DNA from: Caballeronia arvi
Lineage (GTDB): Bacteria; Pseudomonadota; Gammaproteobacteria; Burkholderiales; Burkholderiaceae
Reading direction: 5' to 3'
DNA: 64,000 nucleotides
Assembly: GCF_001544695.2 (NCBI RefSeq)
Contig: NZ_FCOM02000023.1
Coordinates: 1 to 64,000 of the forward strand
The notes below the pieces were generated by a model. The model was not told where the DNA came from. It worked only from the letters and a program-made list of their open reading frames with translations, and searched no databases. Of this stretch, positions 17,987 to 25,428 are shown in pieces; within the stretch, counting starts at the first letter, position 1, and each line of letters starts with the position of its first letter. The position numbers and the translations under genes are program-made.

Positions 17987-18922
17987 ATGAAAGTAGCTAT
18001 GGATGGCGCGAAGGGTTATCGACGGCTCATACCTTCGCTGACCGCGCTGGTCGAATTCGAAGCAGTCGCGCGCTTGCGCAGTTTCACGAATGCCGCGGCC
18101 GAACTGGGCGTGACGCAAGCGGCCGTCAGCCGGCAAATCCGTCTTCTGGAGGAGTTGCTGGGCGTCCGCCTGCTCGACCGGCTGCATCGCGCGACGACGT
18201 TGACGAACGAAGGCCAGGCGCTCTACACGGTCGTCGCCGAGGCGATGGGAAAGATCGCGGGCCTGTTCGATCGTTTATCGACAGGCATCGAGGAAGAAGA
18301 GCTCGTACTGGCGACGACCGCCGCGTTCTCGCACTTCCGGCTCATGCCGAGTCTCGCCAAGCTCAAGCGTCTTCAGCCGAACCTGAGACTTCGATTGACC
18401 ACGACGATGTTCACCGCAGACCTGCGGCACAACGAGCTTCACGCGGCCGTGCGTTGGGGAAACGGCAAGTGGAGCGACGGCACGTCGCATTTGCTGTTCG
18501 ACGAGGAAGTGTTTCCTGTCTGCTCGCCCGCATGGCTGGACGAATACGGCGCACCCGGTTCACTCGAAGAGCTGGCGAACCTGACGCTCATCTCGTACGA
18601 CCCTACATCCGAGGGCTGGCTGACATGGGAAGAATGGTTCCGGGCGATGGGCCTGCGGCCGACGAAGCTCAAGTATGGGCTTCGAACATGCCTGTACAAC
18701 GATGCCGTTCAGGCGGCACGTTACGGCCAAGGCATAGCGCTCGGCTGGGGCAGGCTGCTTCACGAGCATCTCGCGTCGGGCGAACTGGTCCGTCTCACGA
18801 GTGCGTCGCTTCCGCTGGAAGACGCGTATTACGTCGTGGTGCCTCATGGCCGAACCGTCACGCCGACGATTCAAATGCTCGTGGAGCTTCTCCGCAACGC
18901 CGCCGGCGTGAGCAGCACATAA
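17987..18922 (+). CDS. GcvA-like LysR-family transcriptional regulator
   Basis: Encodes 311 aa. The HTH (~15-75) reads LTALVEFEAVARLRSFTNAA then ELGVTQAAVSRQIRLLEE, typical of GcvA-type regulators, with a substrate domain (~100-300) lacking signs of damage. GcvA-type proteins often control glycine, betaine or amine metabolism. Three promoters in this region carry a T-N11-A dyad at -65, which is the binding mode expected of this family, so this protein is the leading candidate activator of that regulon. Its own TAA stop (18920-18922) lies inside the dyad of promoter B. Confidence 0.88.
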   Translation: MKVAMDGAKGYRRLIPSLTALVEFEAVARLRSFTNAAAELGVTQAAVSRQIRLLEELLGVRLLDRLHRATTLTNEGQALYTVVAEAMGKIAGLFDRLSTGIEEEELVLATTAAFSHFRLMPSLAKLKRLQPNLRLRLTTTMFTADLRHNELHAAVRWGNGKWSDGTSHLLFDEEVFPVCSPAWLDEYGAPGSLEELANLTLISYDPTSEGWLTWEEWFRAMGLRPTKLKYGLRTCLYNDAVQAARYGQGIALGWGRLLHEHLASGELVRLTSASLPLEDAYYVVVPHGRTVTPTIQMLVELLRNAAGVSST

Positions 18923-18983
18923 TCTGGAGTTATGCGTGCGGGAAAATAAAGCGCATTGACGACGTTTTCCAGCGATCCAATAC
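18916..18983 (+). promoter_or_regulatory. Regulon promoter B (EamA-MDR-epimerase operon) with LysR box
   Basis: Here the dyad is perfect: CATAA-TCTGGAG-TTATG (18917-18933). Then come CGGGAAAATAAA, the -35 TTGACG (18955-18960), a 17-base spacer and the -10 AATACT (18978-18983). Transcription should start about 18990, exactly at the upstream ATG of the EamA frame, so that start would be leaderless; I therefore use the ATG at 19026. The dyad contains the LysR stop codon. Confidence 0.88.
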
Positions 18984-19025
18984 TGATCAATGACTGAAGC
19001 AGGACTCTTGAACCCACCATCGAGC

Positions 19026-19991
19026 ATGCCACTTACCCGAATCGCGTTTGTCTTCCTCGGTATCGTTTGGGGCTCCAACTTCATCTACATGAAGTGGGCC
19101 ACGGCGTTGATCAGCCCGATGCAGGTCGCGTTTCTTCGCGTGCTGTTCGGCTTCCTGCCGCTCGTGTTCTTCGCGTGGCGCAGGCGGGTCATCACGCGAG
19201 AGCAACTGCGGCTGCTGCCGCACTTCGTCGTCATGGCGGGGGCTGCCACTGCGTTCTACTATGTCGCGATCATCAGAGGAACGGCCCTGCTGCCATCGGG
19301 CATTGCCGGCGTTCTGGCGGGCGCCATCGCGCTGTTCACCGCCGTGTTCTCGCTGCTGTTCCTGCGCAGCGAGAAGTTCAACTGGATGATGGGCGTCGGT
19401 GTCGTGCTCGGGTTTGCCGGGATCGTGCTCATTGCACGACCGTGGGAAGGCGCGGACAGCGACATCGATCTGACAGGCGTCTGCTGGTTGCTGGCGAGCT
19501 CGATGACGCTCGGGCTCTCCTACATCTACGTGCGGCGATTCCTGACACCGGCAAATCTTCCGCCGCTTGCCCTGGCAACGTGGCAAATGGGCCTCGCCTT
19601 GCTCATGCTCGGAGCAGTCACCGATTTCTCCGGGATGAACCGCTTGCTCGAAGACTGGCACGCGACGGCCGGCGTCGTCATCGGGCTCGGCATTCTCGGA
19701 ACGGGCGCGGCATTCCTGATTTACTACTATTTGCTCGACAAGCTCGGCGCCGTTGCATCGTCGAGTTCCAACTATCTTGCACCCGCTGTTGCGCTGCTGA
19801 TCGGATGGGCTGTCGGCGAGCGATTCGGCATTCTCGAAGTCGTCGCGATCGTGCTCATCTTCATCAGTATCGCGTTGCTTCAGATTGGCCAGCAACGTTC
19901 TCTACGTATCGGAGCGAGAAAAGATGATGTCACAAGCACTGCCTGCCACGATGCACGCCGTTCGGCTCACCGGATTGGGCGGCTTCGATAA
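19026..19991 (+). CDS. EamA-family (drug/metabolite superfamily) transporter
   Basis: Encodes 321 aa from ATG 19026. An ATG at 18990 adds 12 residues but coincides with the predicted transcription start. Ten hydrophobic helices form two EamA repeats, the first beginning IAFVFLGIVWGSNFIYMKW and the second about residue 140. EamA carriers export or import amino acids and small metabolites; the substrate is unknown. The last ~22 residues are read through the start of the next gene (68-base overlap). As the first gene of the LysR-box operon it probably moves a betaine-pathway compound. Confidence 0.85.
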   Translation: MPLTRIAFVFLGIVWGSNFIYMKWATALISPMQVAFLRVLFGFLPLVFFAWRRRVITREQLRLLPHFVVMAGAATAFYYVAIIRGTALLPSGIAGVLAGAIALFTAVFSLLFLRSEKFNWMMGVGVVLGFAGIVLIARPWEGADSDIDLTGVCWLLASSMTLGLSYIYVRRFLTPANLPPLALATWQMGLALLMLGAVTDFSGMNRLLEDWHATAGVVIGLGILGTGAAFLIYYYLLDKLGAVASSSSNYLAPAVALLIGWAVGERFGILEVVAIVLIFISIALLQIGQQRSLRIGARKDDVTSTACHDARRSAHRIGRLR

Positions 19992-21030
19992 GCTCGAATA
20001 CCGCACCGATGTACCCGTGCCTCAGCCGAAAGAGGGCGAGGTGCTCGTTCAGGTACGCGCGTCCGCGGTCAATAACACCGATATCAACACGCGCATCGGC
20101 TGGTATTCGAAATCCATCGACAGCGATACCGGATCGGGTGGCGCGCAAGGATTCGAACAGGTGAATGGGGCCGATGCATCGTGGTCAGGCGCATCGCTGG
20201 ATTTTCCGCGAATTCAGGGCGCCGATTGCTGCGGCTATATCGTCGCGGTGGGTGACGGCGTTTCGCCCTCGCGCATCGGCGAGCGTGTGCTGGTCGGCAA
20301 TATGCTTCGCACCTATGTCGACTATCGACCGTTCGAGTGCTGGACCTTCGGGAGCGAATGCGACGGTGGCTTCGGGCAGTTCGCGGTGGCACCGTCCAGA
20401 GAAACGTACAAAGTGGTGTGCGATTGGTCGGACGCGGAACTCGCGTCGATTCCTTGCTCTTATTCCACGGCCGAGAACTTGCTGCATCGAGTAAAGCTCG
20501 GTGCCGAAGTCGTGTTGATAACCGGCGCGTCGGGCGGCGTGGGATCGGCCGCGGTCCAACTGGCGAAGCGTCGCGGCGCGACTGTCATCGCGCAGAGTTC
20601 TGCGAGCAAGGCGTCGGCGCTTCGCGATCTCGGCGCTGACCGGGTCATCGATCGGAACGCGGATCTCATTTCGGTTCTCGGCGAAAACTCCGTCGATGTC
20701 GTCATCGATGTCGTCGGTGGCGAGCAGTGGCCCGATCTGCTCAAAGTCCTGCGTCTGGGCGGCCGCTATGCGATCGCGGGGGCGATTGCCGGGCCGATAG
20801 CGAAGATCGATTTGCGCACGCTGTATCTCAAGGATTTGACGCTGATGGGTTGCACGTTTCAGGAGGAAGAGGTTTTCTCAAACCTCATCTCGTACATCGA
20901 GAAGGGCGAGATCAAGCCGCTCGTGGCCAAGATTTTCCCGTTGGAGAACATCCGCGAGGCTCAAGAGGAGTTCTTGAGCAAGGGGCATCTCGGCAAGCTC
21001 GTGCTGACCATTCCAGAGGTAAAGGCATGA
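19924..21030 (+). CDS. Medium-chain dehydrogenase/reductase, quinone-oxidoreductase-like
   Basis: Encodes 368 aa from ATG 19924, preceded by GGAG; a second ATG follows at 19927. The N-terminal GroES-like domain has VRASAVNNTDINTRIGWYSK (~43-62) and a GADCCGYIVAVGDG segment; the Rossmann domain has GASGGVGSAAVQLAKRRGA (~200). The zinc ligands of classical alcohol dehydrogenases are not evident, so it is likely an NADPH-dependent reductase. AcuI-type acryloyl-CoA reductases and quinone reductases belong to the same superfamily; which reaction it does is open. It overlaps the epimerase-like gene at ATGA. Confidence 0.82.
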   Translation: MMSQALPATMHAVRLTGLGGFDKLEYRTDVPVPQPKEGEVLVQVRASAVNNTDINTRIGWYSKSIDSDTGSGGAQGFEQVNGADASWSGASLDFPRIQGADCCGYIVAVGDGVSPSRIGERVLVGNMLRTYVDYRPFECWTFGSECDGGFGQFAVAPSRETYKVVCDWSDAELASIPCSYSTAENLLHRVKLGAEVVLITGASGGVGSAAVQLAKRRGATVIAQSSASKASALRDLGADRVIDRNADLISVLGENSVDVVIDVVGGEQWPDLLKVLRLGGRYAIAGAIAGPIAKIDLRTLYLKDLTLMGCTFQEEEVFSNLISYIEKGEIKPLVAKIFPLENIREAQEEFLSKGHLGKLVLTIPEVKA

Positions 21031-22130
21031 AGATCAAACAGGTTCATCTCTATCAGTGCGAGCTTCCCGTAGTCGGTGGCCCATACAGAATGGCTCGGGC
21101 AGACGTCTATTCACTGACGACGACCTTGGTCAAGCTCGTCGCGGACAATGGTCTCGATGGCTGGGGCGAAACCTGCCCCGTCGGTCCGACGTACGCCGAG
21201 TCGCATCCTGCCGGCGCGCTTGCCGCACTGTCCCAGATGGCGCCCGGCATCATCGGCGTCGAGGCATTGCCGGTGCCCCTGCACGATCGGATGGACGGCT
21301 TGCTCAACGGTCACACGTACGCCAAGGCTGCCGTCGATATCGCCATGCATGACTTGTTGGGCAAGCACTACGGCGTGAGCGTGTCCGATCTTCTCGGCGG
21401 CGCATTGGCCGACCGCTTGCCGTCTTATTACGCTGTCACCATTGGCGCGCCTGACGAAGTGGCGCGCGTGGCGGCAGAAAAGCGCGCCGAAGGTTATCCG
21501 CGTCTTCAGTTGAAAGTCGGCGGCAGAGCGATCGAGGAAGACGTCGAATCGGTGATCAAGGTGTGGGAAGCGATTCGAGGTTCGGGCATACGTCTGGCCG
21601 TCGATGGAAACCGTAGCCTGACTACGCGCGACGCGATCCGTCTCAGCCAGCAGTGCGCGCATATACCTTTCATCCTCGAACAGCCGTGCAATACGATCGA
21701 AGACCTGCAAGCGATCCGCAACCGGATCAATCATGGCTTGTATATGGACGAAAGTTGTACGAGCCTGAGCACGGCTATCACGGCAGCAGGCACGGGGCTC
21801 GTCGATGGATTCGGCATGAAGGTTACGCGGCTCGGTGGCCTGCATCCGATGCGCGGCTTTCGCGATCTCTGCGTCGCACGCAATTTGCCCCATACATGCG
21901 ATGACGCGTGGGGCGGCGACCTCATCGCGGCAGCATGCGCGCATATCGGCGCGACGGCGCCGCCCGCATTGCTCGATGGTGTCTGGATCGCCGCGCCGAT
22001 GATCGAAGCGCACTTCGACTCGAAGAATGGTGTTCGCGTCGAGGGTGGTCATGTCAGGCCGCCGAAGGGCCCGGGCCTTGGCATCGTTCCTGAAGAAGGC
22101 GTCTTCGGAGCGCCTCTGGCGTCGTTCTGA
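21027..22130 (+). CDS. Enolase-superfamily enzyme, 4-hydroxyproline/proline betaine 2-epimerase-like (HpbD type)
   Basis: Encodes 367 aa from the ATG overlapping the MDR stop. It belongs to the muconate-lactonising subgroup. The Lys/Lys acid-base pair is K163 (LQLKVGG) and K265 (GMKVTRLGG), and the magnesium ligands are D193 (AVDGN), E218 (LEQPC) and D241 (MDES). These numbers are the same as I recall for HpbD of Pelagibaca, and segments such as GWGETCPVGPTYAESH and CDDAWGGD also match it. HpbD epimerises trans-4-hydroxy-L-proline betaine and proline betaine at C2. The related cis-3-hydroxyproline dehydratase is the main alternative. Confidence 0.85.
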   Translation: MKIKQVHLYQCELPVVGGPYRMARADVYSLTTTLVKLVADNGLDGWGETCPVGPTYAESHPAGALAALSQMAPGIIGVEALPVPLHDRMDGLLNGHTYAKAAVDIAMHDLLGKHYGVSVSDLLGGALADRLPSYYAVTIGAPDEVARVAAEKRAEGYPRLQLKVGGRAIEEDVESVIKVWEAIRGSGIRLAVDGNRSLTTRDAIRLSQQCAHIPFILEQPCNTIEDLQAIRNRINHGLYMDESCTSLSTAITAAGTGLVDGFGMKVTRLGGLHPMRGFRDLCVARNLPHTCDDAWGGDLIAAACAHIGATAPPALLDGVWIAAPMIEAHFDSKNGVRVEGGHVRPPKGPGLGIVPEEGVFGAPLASF

Positions 22131-22144
22131 CGAACGGATGTCGT

Positions 22145-22177
22145 GCGCCGCCTGACTATCGACAGTTCAGGCGGCGC
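22145..22177. terminator. Bidirectional hairpin terminator between convergent genes
   Basis: A perfect 11-base stem, GCGCCGCCTGA (22145-22155) and its complement (22167-22177), with an 11-base loop, lies between the converging epimerase-like and binding-protein genes. ATCTTTC follows on the plus strand. It can serve both transcripts. Confidence 0.7.
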
Positions 22178-22200
22178 GATCTTTCAGCGCGAATCAGCGA

Positions 22201-23076
22201 TTACTGTTGCAGCCATGCCTGAACCTTGTCGGGATGCGCGTCGACGAACTTCTTCGCGGCGGCATTCCAGTCGTTCGTCGTATTGCCGGTGAGTTCGATT
22301 TCCTCGACATCGGCCAAGGTCAGCTTGAAGTGGCGAATGAAGACATCCGCGCGAGGATATTTGCCCGCAAATTGCTTCGACGCGAATCCGTGAATCTGCT
22401 CGTCGCCGCCCAGCGTGGCCTTGGGATCTTTCAGATAGCGCATCTTCCATTTCTGCCACAACCAGTGCGGGCTCCATACGGTTGCGACGATCCACTGTTT
22501 CGACTGATAGGCACGCGACACCGCGGTCAGCATGCCGGCCTCGCTCGCACGGATCAGGTTGTAACCCGCAAGGTCATAGTCCTTCAACGCCTTTTCGGAT
22601 GCGACCATTTCGCCAGCACCCGGCTCGATGCCTTGAATCGTGCTGTTCAGCTTGGTTTTGACATCGGGTTTGTTGAGATCGGCAATCGAAGAGACCTCGC
22701 TTTCCGGCACATAGTCAGGAACCGCCCAACCGATCTTCGCCCCTGTGTAGATGATGCCCATGTCCACCATGTCGTTCTTGTAGCGGGCAAGGTAGGCCGC
22801 GTGCGTCACCGGAAGCCACGCGCCCAGCATCAGATCGACGTCTCCGCGAGAAATGCCCTGAAACTGGATGCCGAGATCCGCATTCACGAGGGTTACGGGT
22901 TGCTGTAGCTTCGTTTCGAGAACGTACTTGGCGGTGTACACCACGGCTTGTGTGTCGGCCCAATTGGCCAGCGTGATCTTGATCGGCTCGGCGGACTGCG
23001 CGTGCATCGTGAACGTGACGGCTGAGACTGCTACTGCGGCCTTCATGACGAAACGTGCGAGTAAGGCATTCTTCAT
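22201..23076 (-). CDS. Betaine-type ABC substrate-binding protein (OpuAC/ProX-like), second copy
   Basis: Encodes 291 aa. The ATG at 23076 gives a normal signal peptide ending QSA (~28); the longer open frame upstream runs through the promoter. The mature part begins IKITLANWADTQAVVYTAKY and has the aromatic clusters LGAWLPVT, GWAVPDY and WSPHWLWQKW expected of a quaternary-amine cage. It has no permease or ATPase of its own, stands on the opposite strand to the importer operon and is driven by LysR-box promoter C, so it probably feeds the importer at 14876-16871 under inducing conditions. Confidence 0.9.
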   Translation of the reverse strand: MKNALLARFVMKAAVAVSAVTFTMHAQSAEPIKITLANWADTQAVVYTAKYVLETKLQQPVTLVNADLGIQFQGISRGDVDLMLGAWLPVTHAAYLARYKNDMVDMGIIYTGAKIGWAVPDYVPESEVSSIADLNKPDVKTKLNSTIQGIEPGAGEMVASEKALKDYDLAGYNLIRASEAGMLTAVSRAYQSKQWIVATVWSPHWLWQKWKMRYLKDPKATLGGDEQIHGFASKQFAGKYPRADVFIRHFKLTLADVEEIELTGNTTNDWNAAAKKFVDAHPDKVQAWLQQ

Positions 23077-23176
23077 GTCGCGTTCCCTGTTCTCTTTGTG
23101 GCCCGAAGAAGGAGTACCGGCTAATCGTCCGATCGATGAGGACAAGAAGATGCGGGCGGCGCCCCGAGGAGGCCCT

Positions 23177-23244
23177 AGTATTCGAGGGCATAAAAGCACC
23201 GTCAATGTTATTTCTTTTCCGCGCATCATTACATTGGTTTATGT
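23177..23244 (-). promoter_or_regulatory. Regulon promoter C (second binding protein) with LysR box
   Basis: On the minus strand CATAA-N7-TAATG is followed by CGCGGAAAAGAAA, the -35 TTGACG (23200-23205), a 17-base spacer and the -10 AATACT (23177-23182). The promoter aligns with A and B without gaps over 68 bases. The predicted leader before the ATG at 23076 is about 94 bases. Confidence 0.85.
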
Positions 23245-23258
23245 GTGCGGCTTTGCTC

Positions 23259-23273
23259 GGGGATTTCCCTGAT
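23259..23273. promoter_or_regulatory. Shared GGGGATTTCCCTGAT element upstream of the SRPBCC gene
   Basis: Second copy of the element described at 10241-10255; two bases differ. It lies 75 bases before the SRPBCC start codon and beside LysR-box promoter C, the same relative setting as the first copy. Confidence 0.4.
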
Positions 23274-23347
23274 CTCGACGATGTCGATCAGGGCGTCCAT
23301 GCATCGTCGTAGAGATGTGTCCAATCTCTCTGAAAGGTGAACACACC

Positions 23348-23794
23348 ATGACTACCGGAACCGTCCGTCTTCACCGTGTCTTGCGCGCGACGCCCGAACG
23401 CGTCTATCGCGCCTTCCTCGAACCCGATGCCATGTCGAAGTGGCTGCCGCCCTACGGATTTACCTGTCAGGTCCACCACATGGATGCGCGTGAGGGCGGC
23501 GCGCACAAGATGTCGTTCCGCAACTTCAGTACCGGCCATAGCCACTCGTTTGGCGGCGAGTATCTCGAACTCGTGCCGTTCGAAAAGATCCGCTACACGG
23601 ACCGTTTCGACGATGCGAACCTGCCGGGCGAGATGCACGTCACCGTTACCTTGCGTCAGGTATCGTGTGGAACGGAGCTCAACATCGTGCAGGAGGGCGT
23701 GCCCGAAGTTATCCCCGTTGAGATGTGCTATCTCGGCTGGCAGGAGTCGCTGGTCCAGCTGGCAAGACTGGTGGAGCCCGACATTCCCGATTGA
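23348..23794 (+). CDS. SRPBCC (AHSA1-like) small protein
   Basis: Encodes 148 aa. The ATG at 23348 has GAAAGG in front. It shows the AHSA1/START-like pattern: HRVLRATPERVYRAFLEPDAMSKWLPPYGF at the N-terminus (residues ~8-37), a central EYLELVPFEKIRYTD strand, and a C-terminal helix GWQESLVQLARLVE. Such proteins form a hydrophobic ligand cavity; no reaction can be assigned. It is divergent from the second binding protein and carries one of the shared GGGRWWTTCCC elements, so it may be co-regulated with the betaine genes. Confidence 0.85.
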   Translation: MTTGTVRLHRVLRATPERVYRAFLEPDAMSKWLPPYGFTCQVHHMDAREGGAHKMSFRNFSTGHSHSFGGEYLELVPFEKIRYTDRFDDANLPGEMHVTVTLRQVSCGTELNIVQEGVPEVIPVEMCYLGWQESLVQLARLVEPDIPD

Positions 23795-23810
23795 TGAACG
23801 ATCACGTCGG

Positions 23811-25199
23811 TCATGCAAGCTTGACCGCAGCATCCCGCAACGCAGTCCGCAATCCTTCTTCGACGACCGGATGATAAAACGGCATCCGCAGCATTTCATC
23901 GACCGTGAGTTTCATCTGCAAGGCCCACGCGAGCAGATGCGCGATATGCTCCGCATCCGGTCCGATCCATTCCGCGCCCACGAAGCGGCGGCTCGTCTTG
24001 TCGACATACACATGCATGAGTCCGCGATTCCTGAGCATCACGCGGCTGCGTCCCTGATCCTCGAAGCTCACTTCGCCCGTCACGAACGATTCGGGCGCGA
24101 GATCCGCGTGACGCGCACCGACCATCGCAATGCCCGGATCGGTGAACGCAATCGCGATCGGCGCACGACGCTCGACCGGCACGACATGCGGATAGCGCGC
24201 CGCATTCGTGCCCGCCGCGCGTCCTTCATCGGCGGCTTCGTGCAATAAGGGCAGCACGCCATTCGCATCGCCCGCGATGAACAACGGATGCGCGCCCGCT
24301 TGCAACGTCAGCGCATCGTAGATGGGCAAGCCATTGTCATCGAGCGCGAGTGACGTGTTCTGCAAACCGAGCGACGCGACATTGGGCTTGCGCCCGGCCG
24401 CGACCAGCACATAGTCGAACGTGTCTTCGACGGACTCGCCCGCGCTGGACAGATAGCGCAAGCGCACCGCATCGCCATCGCGCACGGCGGATTCGACTTG
24501 CGCGCGCGGCTCGAAGTGAAGAGCTTCGCTGAACACACGCTGCGCATAGCCGCGAATCTCCGGATCGCTCAACGGTCCGACGCGACCGCGCGCACCCAGC
24601 ACCGACACGCGCACGCCGAGCCGCGCCAGCGCCTGTCCGAGTTCCAGCCCGATGACACCCGCGCCGATCACCGCGACGCGCTTCGGCAGATCGTCCCACG
24701 CGAACACATCGTCGTTGATGATCGCGCGATCCCCTAGCGCGCGATACATCGCCGGCATGACCGGACTCGATCCCGTCGCGATCACGACGCTCTTCGCATG
24801 CACCTTCGTATCCTCGCCCACTTGCAGCAGGTTATCGTCGATGAAACGCGCGTAACCGGTGAGCTTGTCCTCCGCGGGCATCGCATCGACACCCGCGACG
24901 ACGAAGCCCACGAAGCGATCGCGCTCGCGCTTCACGCGCGCCATGACCTCGCGTCCATCGATACGCACGTTGCCGTCGATATGCACGCCGAAAGCACTTG
25001 CATGCGTCGCGTGATGCGCGGCCTCGGCTGCCGCGATCAAAAGCTTCGACGGCATACAGCCGACGCGCGCACAGGTCGTTCCGTGCGCGCCGCCTTCGAT
25101 CAGAATTGCCGAAGCGCCTGCCGCCTTCGCCGCGCGATACGCCGAAAGTCCCGCACTGCCCGCGCCGATGATGGCGACGTCCGTATGGATGATGTTCAT
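23811..25199 (-). CDS. Dihydrolipoyl dehydrogenase-like FAD disulfide oxidoreductase
   Basis: Encodes 462 aa. It has the FAD motif IIGAGSAGLSAYRAAK (~9-24), the redox disulfide C43/C48 in TTCARVGCMPSK, the NAD motif VIGAGVIGLELGQALARLG (~177), and the C-terminal FYHPVVEEGL with the active-site histidine. The redox loop is altered from the common GGTCLNVGCIPSK. No 2-oxo acid dehydrogenase subunits are near, so this may be a stand-alone lipoamide or other disulfide reductase. It converges with the SRPBCC gene and diverges from phnC. Confidence 0.85.
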   Translation of the reverse strand: MNIIHTDVAIIGAGSAGLSAYRAAKAAGASAILIEGGAHGTTCARVGCMPSKLLIAAAEAAHHATHASAFGVHIDGNVRIDGREVMARVKRERDRFVGFVVAGVDAMPAEDKLTGYARFIDDNLLQVGEDTKVHAKSVVIATGSSPVMPAMYRALGDRAIINDDVFAWDDLPKRVAVIGAGVIGLELGQALARLGVRVSVLGARGRVGPLSDPEIRGYAQRVFSEALHFEPRAQVESAVRDGDAVRLRYLSSAGESVEDTFDYVLVAAGRKPNVASLGLQNTSLALDDNGLPIYDALTLQAGAHPLFIAGDANGVLPLLHEAADEGRAAGTNAARYPHVVPVERRAPIAIAFTDPGIAMVGARHADLAPESFVTGEVSFEDQGRSRVMLRNRGLMHVYVDKTSRRFVGAEWIGPDAEHIAHLLAWALQMKLTVDEMLRMPFYHPVVEEGLRTALRDAAVKLA

Positions 25200-25326
25200 G
25201 ATGGTGTCCCGAATGGTTGTTGCATTTGCGGTCCATCATGCGGCCCGAGGCCCAAAACGTGAATGCTCGTGCGGATCGAAAATCTGCTCGATCGTCTCAA
25301 ACGAGCGCGCACCCAAGTCATATATT

Positions 25327-25339
25327 CATCTAGACGTCT
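25327..25339. promoter_or_regulatory. Candidate PhnF operator upstream of phnC
   Basis: CATCTAGACGTCT at 25327-25339 is repeated with one mismatch, in reverse complement (CATCTAGTCGTCT), at 41988-42000 between the divergent phnF and phnG genes. Both contain interlocking GTCTAGAC/AGACGTCT-type dyads, typical of HutC-branch GntR operators. The site lies about 90 bases before the phnC start. PhnF binding is inference. Confidence 0.55.
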
Positions 25340-25428
25340 CATCCGCGTCACTGTCTCGTCATGTTCGCTTCCTAGAATCTCCCGAACGTTTCAGCGCGCC
25401 GCTTTGAGCGCGCCCATCGAGGGAAGCT

